Shown here piece after piece: positions 7,296 through 14,935 of a stretch of DNA of 15,625 nt. This DNA is from Cytophagales bacterium (GTDB taxonomy: Bacteria > Bacteroidota > Bacteroidia > Cytophagales > ES-bin-26): assembly GCA_014379925.1 (NCBI GenBank), contig JACMKY010000348.1:1-15625 (forward strand), read 5' to 3'. The translations under genes were made by a program, and so were the position numbers. Below the pieces are notes generated by a model that was not told the DNA's origin, did not search any database, and saw only the letters and a program-made list of their open reading frames with translations. The number at the start of each line of letters is the position of its first letter. Within the stretch, counting starts at the first letter, position 1.

Positions 7296-10211
7296 TCACT
7301 TGCCGGTCAGCGGAGCGGGTTTCTCCTCGATCAGTTCGTAGCCCCACCGTTTGCCCTTGTCCACGGCGGGCACGCCGCTTTTCATCCAGGCGGGCATGGG
7401 TTCGCCCTTCAGGAAGTGGTCGTAGAACTGCGCCTGGCGGATGGAAAGGTCCTTGCGGTTGCGGCGTTCGACCAGGTTATGGGCTTCCTTGTTGTAGGTG
7501 AGCATCCACACCGGCTTATTCAGGCGGCGCAGGGCCGTGAACAATTCGATCCCCTGGTACCAGGGCACGGCCCCGTCGGCGTCGTTGTGCATCATCAGCA
7601 GGGGCGTTTGCACGAAGTCGGCGCGGAACAGGGGCGAATTTTCCAGGTACAGCATCGGTTTTTCCCACAGGGTGCCCCCGATGCGGCTCTGCGATTTCTC
7701 GTACTGGAACATCCGGCTGATTCCGGTTTCCCAGCGGATGCCGCCGTAGGCACTGGTCATGTTGGCCACTGGGGCACCCGCCATTGCCGCCTTGAAGAGG
7801 TTGGTCCGGGTAATCAGGTAGGCAACCTGGTAGCCGCCCCAGCTCTGGCCATTGAGGGCGAGGTTGCTGCGGTCTACGTAAGGGCGTTCGAGCAGCTTCA
7901 GGACGCCCGGCACAATGGCGTTTTCGGCGCTTTGGCCGGGATACCCCGTCAGGTAGGTGATGTCGGGTACGAACACCAGGTAGCCCCGACTCACGAAAAA
8001 CGGACGGTTGATGGTGGAGGCACTGGGTGCCGGGGGAAAATAGTGGTGCAGGCCGTCGGACGAACGGTCGTAGAAGTAAACGATCATCGGGTACTTCTTG
8101 CCCGGATCGAAGTTTTCGGGCTTGTAGAGCAAACCCTCCAGCGGCTTGCCCTCGGCCGAATGCCAGTTGACCAACTCGACCGTGCCCCAGTTGTATTCTT
8201 TCTGCTGCGGGTTGAGGTCGGTGAGTGGACGGATGGAGGCGAAATCAGTGCCGGCCGTGTACAGATCGGGACAGACTGCAAAGCTGCTCTTGGTGAACAG
8301 AAATGCGTCGGCGTTTTTGGCTTTGCGGAGGTTATGGGTATACTCAAAATCTTCGAGCATGAACTGCCGGGGAGGGATGTTCTTGCCCAATTGAATGGCC
8401 GCGTAGCCGCTCTTCTTGTTTCCCAGGTGAAAAGTGTGCAACGGCAGCGTGGCCCCCGCCCGGATGAACTTTTCCTCCGGGTCAGTGAGCAGGTAGCGGA
8501 ACGACAAGTTGCCCGCCCGTCCCGCGCCACCCGTCAGGTTGACGGCGACCCCGCGGCCTTGCGGGTCCAATCCCCACAGGTCGTGTCGGTCATAGGCGAT
8601 GAACTGCCGGTCGTCTTCCGTCCAGCCGGCGAATCCGTAGGGGCTCGGGTCGTCCGGCAGGTCGTTGAGTTCATCGTGGAAGTTGGCTTTCACCGGGGCG
8701 GTCAGGTTCCGGGTCTGGCCGGTTTTGGGAGCGTGCGTGAACCAGGCGCGTTCCTTGCCGTCGTACCAGAACAGGTAGTTTCCCCGGGGCGAGACGCCCA
8801 CTTCGGCACGCAGGTTTTCCAGTACTTTCTTCCGGGTTCCGGTCGCCACGTTTACCACGTATCCGTCCTGGCGGGCCGGATAACCTTCCCACGACGACTG
8901 GCGGCGGTAGGGCAAATCCGAAAGACCCAGCGCCAAATCCCCGTTGTTCTCGTCGGTCAGGGTGACGACCGGCACCTCGGCAGTGGCCAGCTGGACGAGC
9001 CGCCGTTCCTTGGCAGCCGGCACGATAACCGCCAGGAAGTTCTTTTTCAGGTCGTTCTCGCGGTTCTTGAGTTGTTGGGGTTGCAGGTGCCCGTCCTGCC
9101 AGTTCCACACGTCCACTGAAGCCACTTCGAATTCCACCAGGGTGGTGTCGGGCGGGGGCTGGACGGGGGCCGTACCGAAGAACAACCGTTTCCCGTTCCC
9201 GCTGAAAAACAGTTTTCCGTGTTCGCTGACCGCCCACCGCGCGGGCATGCCCACGGTGTTGGTGTCGGCCAGCCGGGCGGCGGAGTCCTGTCGGGCATTC
9301 CAATAGTAGAGCTGGTAGAATCGCTGTTTGGATCTGGACGTGTCGCGGTCGGCCACGAAGGCCGCCTGCGTACCCGATTCATCGGGCGTGGGTTGCCGGT
9401 ACTTGCCCTTGCCGCGGAGCAGCGTCTTCAGGGAAGCCGTTTGGGTATCGTAGAGAAAAATGCCCGAGACGGCCGTCGTGTCCACCGCCAGGGTGTCCTT
9501 GGGCTTCTCCACGGTGACGAAAACCAGGCTCCGGCCGTTGCGGCTGAAGGCGTATTCGGTGACGTGGTTGAACCGGAGTTCGGTGCCGTTCGGCAGGTTC
9601 CGCAGCACCATTGTCGTGCCTTCTTCCCGGGATTTTTCCTTTTCGGGATCTTCGTCCGCGTCTTTCACGGCTTGGTTGGTCCTGGGCGTTTTCCGGGTCT
9701 TGCTGGTATCGGGCGGGGGCAGGGGCTTATCGAGGTGGTAGGCCACGAAGCCCGAACCTTTCCCGGGCATCTTAAAGGATTTCACCCGGGGAATCTTCAC
9801 CAGTTCACCGCCCGCCAGCCCGACGATTCCCAGCGAATCCTTGGGGAGGTCCTCCTTCTTTTTCTTTTTGATCTTCGCTTGCCGGGTATCCGAAAACGGG
9901 GGTTTGATCAGGAACACGGCGTAGCGCGAATCTTCACTCAGCTTCGCGTCGGCCCCCCGCGGCACCCGCCGGGAAGTTAGGCTGGCCAGGTCCGTAATGA
10001 CCAGTTCGGCGTCGCCTTCCTGGGGCGAAACCTGGTAAGCCGCCCACTTGCCGTCGTTGGAAAGCCGGGAATCGGTTACGCTTTTCCAACCGTCGTAGGC
10101 GGCGTGGTCGAGGGGTTTCTTGGCGACGGGCTGGGCCGCCAGCGGCAATCCACCCGCCAGCAAGAGGAGGGCCAGGGCAATTCGGGATTCCGGACGCAGG
10201 GTTTTTTTCAT
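7296..10211 (-). CDS. Secreted S9-family serine peptidase (prolyl oligopeptidase type)
   Basis: 971 residues. An N-terminal signal peptide (basic start, hydrophobic run 11-26, cleavage near residue 26) indicates export. A long beta-propeller-like region contains WD40/PD40-like strands. The C-terminal alpha/beta hydrolase has the full catalytic triad: Ser790 in GQSWGGY, Asp879 in HNDADGAVP and His911 in KEAHN. Such enzymes cleave short peptides, often after proline or as dipeptidyl or acylaminoacyl peptidases; specificity cannot be read here. It probably supports peptide scavenging outside the cytoplasm. The propeller holds a very basic patch KIKKKKKE at 113-120 and a charged, probably disordered insertion at about 165-199. 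It is transcribed alone. A TACCTTTC at 10280-10273 on the minus strand is one base from the Bacteroidota -7 consensus and may be its promoter. Confidence 0.9.
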   Translation of the reverse strand: MKKTLRPESRIALALLLLAGGLPLAAQPVAKKPLDHAAYDGWKSVTDSRLSNDGKWAAYQVSPQEGDAELVITDLASLTSRRVPRGADAKLSEDSRYAVFLIKPPFSDTRQAKIKKKKKEDLPKDSLGIVGLAGGELVKIPRVKSFKMPGKGSGFVAYHLDKPLPPPDTSKTRKTPRTNQAVKDADEDPEKEKSREEGTTMVLRNLPNGTELRFNHVTEYAFSRNGRSLVFVTVEKPKDTLAVDTTAVSGIFLYDTQTASLKTLLRGKGKYRQPTPDESGTQAAFVADRDTSRSKQRFYQLYYWNARQDSAARLADTNTVGMPARWAVSEHGKLFFSGNGKRLFFGTAPVQPPPDTTLVEFEVASVDVWNWQDGHLQPQQLKNRENDLKKNFLAVIVPAAKERRLVQLATAEVPVVTLTDENNGDLALGLSDLPYRRQSSWEGYPARQDGYVVNVATGTRKKVLENLRAEVGVSPRGNYLFWYDGKERAWFTHAPKTGQTRNLTAPVKANFHDELNDLPDDPSPYGFAGWTEDDRQFIAYDRHDLWGLDPQGRGVAVNLTGGAGRAGNLSFRYLLTDPEEKFIRAGATLPLHTFHLGNKKSGYAAIQLGKNIPPRQFMLEDFEYTHNLRKAKNADAFLFTKSSFAVCPDLYTAGTDFASIRPLTDLNPQQKEYNWGTVELVNWHSAEGKPLEGLLYKPENFDPGKKYPMIVYFYDRSSDGLHHYFPPAPSASTINRPFFVSRGYLVFVPDITYLTGYPGQSAENAIVPGVLKLLERPYVDRSNLALNGQSWGGYQVAYLITRTNLFKAAMAGAPVANMTSAYGGIRWETGISRMFQYEKSQSRIGGTLWEKPMLYLENSPLFRADFVQTPLLMMHNDADGAVPWYQGIELFTALRRLNKPVWMLTYNKEAHNLVERRNRKDLSIRQAQFYDHFLKGEPMPAWMKSGVPAVDKGKRWGYELIEEKPAPLTGK

Positions 10212-10570
10212 GGGAGCAGGGGATAGATTGGCGCCGCGGCCGCACCCGTTATCCCGGACACTCCGTGCCAGTGAAAGGTAAAAGAAATACTTCGCTTTCT
10301 ACCTTCCGACCGAAAAAATCACATTTCCCCGCTAAAAGTCACGGCTACGCCCACCCGGGTCGGCGGCCGTGGCTTGGGAGCGGCGGGGCAAAGCCCTATT
10401 TTGGGGCGGTGGCGAAGGAAAAGCCAGCGGTTCAATCGGACCGCCGGGCAACCAACCCCGGCGGTCCGGTTTTCGGATTCCCCCCGTAACCGGTTTGCCG
10501 GAGCGACGGGGAGTGGTTCAGCGGCGAAACGCCGGGCAATCCCCACCCACCTCCAAACTTTATCCGATTT
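10212..10570. other. Divergent intergenic region with two hairpins
   Basis: This 359-bp gap separates the divergent S9 peptidase and PorE-like genes, so it must hold both promoters. On the plus strand TTG at 10374-10376 and TATTTTGG at 10397-10404 are spaced 20 nt apart, close to the Bacteroidota promoter layout but one T short of consensus. A first hairpin pairs 10337-10345 with 10366-10374 (9 bp, one G-U). A second, much stronger hairpin is listed separately. A 74-codon frame runs through the region from 10265 but resembles no known protein, and I consider it non-coding. Confidence 0.5.
10434..10474 (+). terminator. Terminator-like hairpin in the leader of the PorE-like gene
   Basis: A perfect 12-bp GC-rich stem (CGGACCGCCGGG 10437-10448 with 10457-10468) has an 8-nt loop. 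It can be lengthened by three weaker pairs (10434-10436 with 10469-10471), and TTTT lies at 10470-10473. It points the same way as the PorE-like gene and ends about 100 bp before its ATG. No gene upstream needs a terminator here. It may be an attenuator-type leader structure or the end of a small RNA. Confidence 0.5.
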
Positions 10571-12910
10571 ATGCACATGCGTTGGAAACCCGCTCTTTTT
10601 AGCTTCTCCGTGCTTTTCGCCCTGGGCGGAAGCCTTGCCGTGCACGCCCAGAACAAACCCACCCCGGCTCAAATTGAAAAAGCGGATTTTTACTTCCGGA
10701 ACAACAATTTCGCCCAGGCCTTGCCACTCTACCAGCAACTGGACGGAGCGCAACCCAACGATCCGGTAACGAATTACCGGATCGGCGTTTGTCTTCTTCA
10801 CACCCCCGAGCAGGAGACCCGGGCCATCCCGCCCCTGGAGGTGGCCACCCGCAGCAAGGACCCGAAGGTGCCCGCCAAGGTGCACCAGCACCTGGGGGAA
10901 GCCTATCACCTGGCCTACCGTTTTGAGGAGGCCATTGCCAGTTTCACCCGTTACCAATCCCTGACTGCCAAGAGCGATCCCCGGTCGACCGAACTGGAAC
11001 GGCAGTTGCAGACCAGCCGGGTTGCCCAACGGCTGATGCGCGATACCGTCCAGGTGTACATCCAGAACCTGGGTGCGCCCATCAACAGCCCCGCTACCGA
11101 ATACGGCCCGGTCATTTCCGCCGACGAGAGCGTGCTGATGTACACCACCTTGAAAAGCAGCATCGACAAGGCCACCGCCGTCCGAACCGAAACGGAAGAC
11201 ATTCTCATCGCCCAGAAGGAGGCGGATGCGTGGGGGGCACCCCGCAGCATCGGGTTGAATACCAAGTCGAACATTGGTTCGGTGGGTCTTTCGCCCGACG
11301 GTCAGCGGCTGCTCCTCTACGTGGGCGGGCGCAACGCCAACAATGGCGACTTGTTTATCAGCCAACTGACTGGCCGCCAATGGGGCGCTCCGGTCAAATT
11401 GAACGGGAAGGTGAATTCCAGCTACCAGGAGAACAGCGGCAGCGTGACGCCGGACGAAAAAACCCTGTATTTCTCCAGCAACCGGCCCGGTGGCCTGGGT
11501 GGGTACGACGTCTACCGGGCCACCAAAAACGACCGGGGCGAGTGGGACCACGTCGTCAACCTGGGCGCGCCCGTCAATTCCCGTTACGACGAAGACGCGC
11601 CTTTCATCCACCCCGACCGGAAAACCCTCTACTTCAGCGCCAACGGGCGCAACTCGATGGGTGGCAACGACGTCTTCCGTTCGGTTTACGAAAACGGAAC
11701 CTGGTCCGTGCCGAGCAACCTGGGATACCCGATCAACACAGTGCACAACGACTATTTCTTCGTGCTTTCCGCCGATGGCAAGAAAGGGTACTTCTCCAGC
11801 AACCGGCCGGGTGGCCAGGGTGGCCAGGACCTTTACTTCTTGGGCATTCCCGAGGAGCAAGGCATCGTGCCCCTGACGATGATGAAGGGGCGCGTCATTG
11901 CCGGCGACCGGCCGGTGCCCACCCGCATCCGGGTCATTGACCGGCAAAGCAAGGAGGTCATCAAAAACGTTTACCACCCGAACCGCGAAACGGGGCAGTA
12001 CCTCATCATCTTTCCGCCGGGTCGCAACTACGACATGGTGATCGAGGCCGAAGGCTTCCTGCCCCAGGTGGTCAACATCCACGTGCCCAACCAGAATTAC
12101 TTTTACGAGCTCTACCAGGAAATCTACCTCAAGGCCATCATGAAGGCCGGCAAGGTGGTAGGCCAGGAGATTGTTGTCAAGAACATTTTTGAAGACGTGG
12201 AAAAAAACCAGGCGCAGTTCGACCCGGCTAAGTTCGGGAAGAACAACCTGGACTTGTACGAACTGATGGACAACATCATCGCTTCCTCCGATTCAGTTGC
12301 CCTGGATTACCTGCTGACGCTGATGTACGCCAAGACCAGTCCCAGCCTGCAGGAAGCCCCCAGCGAACCGATGCGCGGCACGTACTACTACGAAGACAAC
12401 AAGGGCAAGCTCCTGCCCCTCACCGTCGACGGCCAGACGGTATACGCCCTGCCCACCCTTTCTCAAGTGAAGGCGCAAGCCGGGGAACTGGCCGAAGACG
12501 ACGCCAAGCCCGCCCCGGACAAGGGGAAGGTGGACATTACGGCGCAGACGGAGATCAAGCCCAACCTGACCTACGTGTTTCACTTCGACAGCGATAAGGT
12601 GGAACTGGGCCGGGAAGCCATCCCGGAACTGGAGAAACTCTACGAGTACTTGCGGAAGTATCCCGCCTACGGCATCCGCGTATCGGGCTTTGCCGACGCC
12701 GACGGTACCTCGGAGCGTAACCACCGCATTTCGGAGCAGCGGGCCCGGCAAGTGGCGCAGTACATGACCGGGAAGGGCATCGGGGCACAACGCGTGGTTG
12801 CCAAGGGCTACGGTCAGGCCCCGGAAGCGGCCAAGGCCACCACCGAAGCGGAAAAACGCCGGTTCCGCATCACGGAGATCACGGTGCTGGAGGTGACCAA
12901 GCTCAAGTAG
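10571..12910 (+). CDS. PorE-like TPR / beta-propeller / CRD / OmpA protein
   Basis: 779 residues. Signal peptide with cleavage likely after AVHA (residue 26). TPR-like helices follow (about 30-155). Next is a PD40 beta-propeller with repeats near 180, 238, 293, 345 and 398, two carrying FSSNRPGG. A carboxypeptidase-regulatory-like beta domain follows (about 436-522), then a helical linker and an OmpA-like domain (665-775). In the OmpA domain Asp709 and Arg724 are 15 residues apart, matching the diaminopimelate-binding pair of OmpA, so it should bind peptidoglycan. The same domain order is known from Porphyromonas gingivalis PorE (PG1058), a type IX secretion component. Unlike PorE, no lipobox cysteine is visible, so it is probably soluble in the periplasm. 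Cytophagales carry several paralogues, so a direct type IX secretion role is not certain. M3 is an alternative start. Confidence 0.87.
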   Translation: MHMRWKPALFSFSVLFALGGSLAVHAQNKPTPAQIEKADFYFRNNNFAQALPLYQQLDGAQPNDPVTNYRIGVCLLHTPEQETRAIPPLEVATRSKDPKVPAKVHQHLGEAYHLAYRFEEAIASFTRYQSLTAKSDPRSTELERQLQTSRVAQRLMRDTVQVYIQNLGAPINSPATEYGPVISADESVLMYTTLKSSIDKATAVRTETEDILIAQKEADAWGAPRSIGLNTKSNIGSVGLSPDGQRLLLYVGGRNANNGDLFISQLTGRQWGAPVKLNGKVNSSYQENSGSVTPDEKTLYFSSNRPGGLGGYDVYRATKNDRGEWDHVVNLGAPVNSRYDEDAPFIHPDRKTLYFSANGRNSMGGNDVFRSVYENGTWSVPSNLGYPINTVHNDYFFVLSADGKKGYFSSNRPGGQGGQDLYFLGIPEEQGIVPLTMMKGRVIAGDRPVPTRIRVIDRQSKEVIKNVYHPNRETGQYLIIFPPGRNYDMVIEAEGFLPQVVNIHVPNQNYFYELYQEIYLKAIMKAGKVVGQEIVVKNIFEDVEKNQAQFDPAKFGKNNLDLYELMDNIIASSDSVALDYLLTLMYAKTSPSLQEAPSEPMRGTYYYEDNKGKLLPLTVDGQTVYALPTLSQVKAQAGELAEDDAKPAPDKGKVDITAQTEIKPNLTYVFHFDSDKVELGREAIPELEKLYEYLRKYPAYGIRVSGFADADGTSERNHRISEQRARQVAQYMTGKGIGAQRVVAKGYGQAPEAAKATTEAEKRRFRITEITVLEVTKLK

Positions 12911-12928
12911 CGGAGCCGGGGGGGGTGC

Positions 12929-12958
12929 TTGGTACTATTCCCGAAATGTGTAATTTTG
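12929..12958 (+). promoter_or_regulatory. Putative Bacteroidota promoter of the sigma factor gene
   Basis: TTG at 12929-12931 and TAATTTTG at 12951-12958 are separated by 19 nt. The second element matches TAnnTTTG exactly, and the first fits the short -33 element. It begins 18 bp after the stop of the PorE-like gene and leads to a very short 5' leader before the ATG at 12980. The sigma gene therefore appears to have its own promoter for the housekeeping sigma factor. Confidence 0.65.
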
Positions 12959-12979
12959 TTACCCACACCCGCCGCCGTC

Positions 12980-13564
12980 ATGTCAGAAAACCCGCTTCAG
13001 AACTACACCGAAAAGGACAAATACCAGATCTTCGACACCGAATTTATGCCCCACATCGATTCGATGTATAACTTTGCTTACCGCCTGACCATGGATGAGG
13101 ACGAAGCGAAGGACCTGGTGCAGGACACCTATCTGAAGGCATTCCGGTTCATCTCCTCTTTCCAGCGAGGAACTAACGCCAAAGCGTGGTTGTTCAGGAT
13201 TCTGAAAAACAGTTTCATCAACGATTACCGCAAGAAGAGCAAGGAACCCGCCAAACTGGACTACCAGGAGGTGGAAACCTTTTACAATTCGGACGAAGCG
13301 GACTCGGACATTACGATTGACCTGCGGGTGGAGACCGTGCAGGACATGATCGGCGATGAAATCGCCAACGCCCTCAACTCGCTGGCAGTGGATTTCAAGG
13401 CGGTAATCATTCTCTGCGACATTGAGGGGTTTACGTACGAAGAAATGGCAAAAATTCTGGACATTCCGATTGGAACCGTCCGCTCGAGGCTGCACCGCGC
13501 CCGTAACTTGTTGAAAGAGAAACTAAAAGGTTACGCCCGCTCGATGGGTTACAAATCGGAATAG
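12980..13564 (+). CDS. Sigma-70 family RNA polymerase sigma factor (ECF type)
   Basis: 194 residues with only regions 2 and 4, as in extracytoplasmic-function sigma factors. Region 2 runs about 20-90 and includes DEAKDLVQDTYLKAF (40-54) and the AKAWLFRILKN segment (68-78). Region 4 runs about 125-182 with the helix-turn-helix GFTYEEMAKILDIPIGTVRSR (150-170). The start MSENPLQNY follows the promoter closely; an ATG at 12947 would lie inside the promoter and add 17 unrelated residues. The next gene encodes a small Cys-rich protein of the anti-sigma type, so the activity of this sigma factor is probably held in check by it and released by a redox or zinc-related signal, by analogy with SigR/RsrA. 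Its target genes are unknown. Confidence 0.92.
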   Translation: MSENPLQNYTEKDKYQIFDTEFMPHIDSMYNFAYRLTMDEDEAKDLVQDTYLKAFRFISSFQRGTNAKAWLFRILKNSFINDYRKKSKEPAKLDYQEVETFYNSDEADSDITIDLRVETVQDMIGDEIANALNSLAVDFKAVIILCDIEGFTYEEMAKILDIPIGTVRSRLHRARNLLKEKLKGYARSMGYKSE

Positions 13565-13703
13565 TGAAAAAAGCATCCGGCGTGGTCAGGCGATTGCCCG
13601 GGTGAAACCATACCTTTCGAAGATCCTTACCTTCATCCCTTAATTTGTCAGTGTCATGACTACGCCCGTAAAAAAAGTGTCCGGAATATTTTCAACCCGA
13701 GAA

Positions 13704-13952
13704 ATGGCTACCAAACAGACGTGTCCCAATCACGCCGAATGCATGAAAGTGATCCAACTCATTCTGGATGGAGAAGCGAGCAATGAACAGTTGAAACATT
13801 TCAACCAAAACCTTGACCAATGCCTGCCCTGCATGCAGAAGTACAACTTGGAGAGAGCCATCCGCGAAACCCTCCGTTGCAAGCTCGAAAAGAAGTGCGT
13901 TCCCCACGACCTGATCGCCAACATCAAGACCAAGATTGACGAAGTGGTCTGA
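13704..13952 (+). CDS. Small zinc-finger-type anti-sigma factor
   Basis: 82 residues, resembling RsrA/ChrR-like zinc anti-sigma factors: a first Cys near the N-terminus (7, 13), a helix with LDGEAS, then CLPC (40-43), and further Cys at 59 and 65. The typical zinc motif is H-x3-C-x2-C; here position 36, four before Cys40, is Asn, and the nearest His is 32. It lies right behind the sigma gene and most likely binds and inhibits that protein in the cytoplasm. An in-frame ATG at 13656 would add 16 residues. I prefer 13704 because relatives as I recall them begin only a few residues before the first Cys and because the extra codons are poor in G/C at third positions, but 13656 cannot be excluded. 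Confidence 0.75.
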   Translation: MATKQTCPNHAECMKVIQLILDGEASNEQLKHFNQNLDQCLPCMQKYNLERAIRETLRCKLEKKCVPHDLIANIKTKIDEVV

Positions 13953-14079
13953 CGGCATCCGAAGACCCACGTCGCCGCTCCCGGCAATTCTCGGATCCAT
14001 CCCCCCGGTCCAACCCGCCGCAACCCGTAATGGTCCCTTTGTTCGCATCCGACGTTTCTAAATCCCCTTCTCCGCATTG

Positions 14080-14724
14080 ATGAAACCCACGGTGGAACCT
14101 TCGGCAAAACCCGAAGCAATTCCCTTCCCGACCGCCCAATCCGAGCGAAATCCTTTCCGGGGAAAACTCCTGGTCTTTTCGGCCCCCTCGGGATCGGGTA
14201 AGACCACCATCGTCCGCCATCTGCTCGACAACAACCCCAACCTAGGGTTTTCTATTTCGGCCTGCACCCGCGACCGCCGGGGCCGCAACGAGGTACACGG
14301 CAAGGACTACTATTTCTACACCCCCGAAAAATTCAAGCAACTCATCGACGAAGCGGCGTTCGTGGAGTGGGAAGAAGTGTACGTCGGCGCTTTTTACGGC
14401 ACGCTCAAGTCGGAAGTGGAACGGATCTGGCAACAAGGCAAACACGTGATCTTCGACGTAGACGTAAAAGGGGGACTGAACCTGAAGAAGTACTACGGCG
14501 ACCGCGCCCTGGCGGTTTTCGTAGGCGTGCCTTCGGAGGAATTACTCGAACAGCGTTTGCGGGCGAGAGGCACCGATTCGGAAGGGAGTATCTCGCGTCG
14601 GCTCTTCAAGGTAAAATTCGAAGTGAGTTTTCAGAACCAGTTCGACGTGGTGCTGATCAACGACGACCTGAAAACCACCCTGACCAAAGCCCAGCAACTG
14701 CTGGACGCGTTCCTGAACAAGTGA
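14080..14724 (+). CDS. gmk: Guanylate kinase
   Basis: 214 residues. It phosphorylates GMP (and dGMP) to the diphosphate with ATP in the cytoplasm, an essential step of purine nucleotide synthesis. The P-loop APSGSGKTT lies at 35-43. The GMP-binding segment is ACTRDRRGRNEVHGKDYYF at 61-79, followed by FVEWEEVYVGAFYGT (94-108). The lid arginines lie in RLRARGTDSEGSISRRL (159-175). It has a 28-residue N-terminal extension rich in Pro, Glu and Ser compared with most bacterial homologues. The ATG at 14080 directly follows a TTG that could be misread as the start. The 3' end overlaps the first unit of a degenerate repeat. A weak -7-like TCCCTTTG at 14034-14041 may be its promoter. Confidence 0.95.
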   Translation: MKPTVEPSAKPEAIPFPTAQSERNPFRGKLLVFSAPSGSGKTTIVRHLLDNNPNLGFSISACTRDRRGRNEVHGKDYYFYTPEKFKQLIDEAAFVEWEEVYVGAFYGTLKSEVERIWQQGKHVIFDVDVKGGLNLKKYYGDRALAVFVGVPSEELLEQRLRARGTDSEGSISRRLFKVKFEVSFQNQFDVVLINDDLKTTLTKAQQLLDAFLNK

Positions 14725-14861
14725 AGTCCACGCTTCAAAGACCGCTGATCTGAGTGAGTGATTGAGGTGATTGAATGACCTTCCTGAACAAATAAAGTCT
14801 GAACCGCGATTTAAGGACGGCTGATTTAAGCGATTGTAGTTGAATGATGTTCTTGAACAAG
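14710..14861 (+). repeat. Degenerate ~70-bp tandem repeat copying the end of gmk
   Basis: The last codons of gmk, TTCCTGAACAAG plus stop (14710-14724), recur as TTCCTGAACAAATAA at 14781-14795 and TTCTTGAACAAGTAG at 14850-14864, giving periods of 71 and 69 bp. Between them the units share AAGTC, GCTGAT-T-AG and TTGAATGA blocks. The third unit is cut short. The units fill most of the 211-bp gap before nadD. The GCTGAT-rich text resembles low-complexity intergenic repeats common in Bacteroidota. Confidence 0.75.
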
Positions 14862-14935
14862 TAGCTGGAAAGCCCTCGGCTCATCCCGTTCATCGAAAGT
14901 CGAAGGCTGATTGTTAAACGCTGACCGTTGCGCAA

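Noticed and set aside
7416..9119. 567-codon plus-strand open frame opposite the S9 peptidase
   Set aside because: It is antisense to the catalytic domain, whose Ser-Asp-His triad is intact on the other strand.
10385..10475. Possible riboswitch or tRNA-like sequence (GGCAAAGCC, GGTTCAATC, ACCA)
   Set aside because: The surrounding stems needed for a cyclic-di-GMP riboswitch or a tRNA do not form; only the terminator-like hairpin is solid.
10319..12082. 587-codon minus-strand open frame over the PorE-like gene
   Set aside because: It is His/Val/Gly-rich antisense translation, and it crosses the divergent promoter region.
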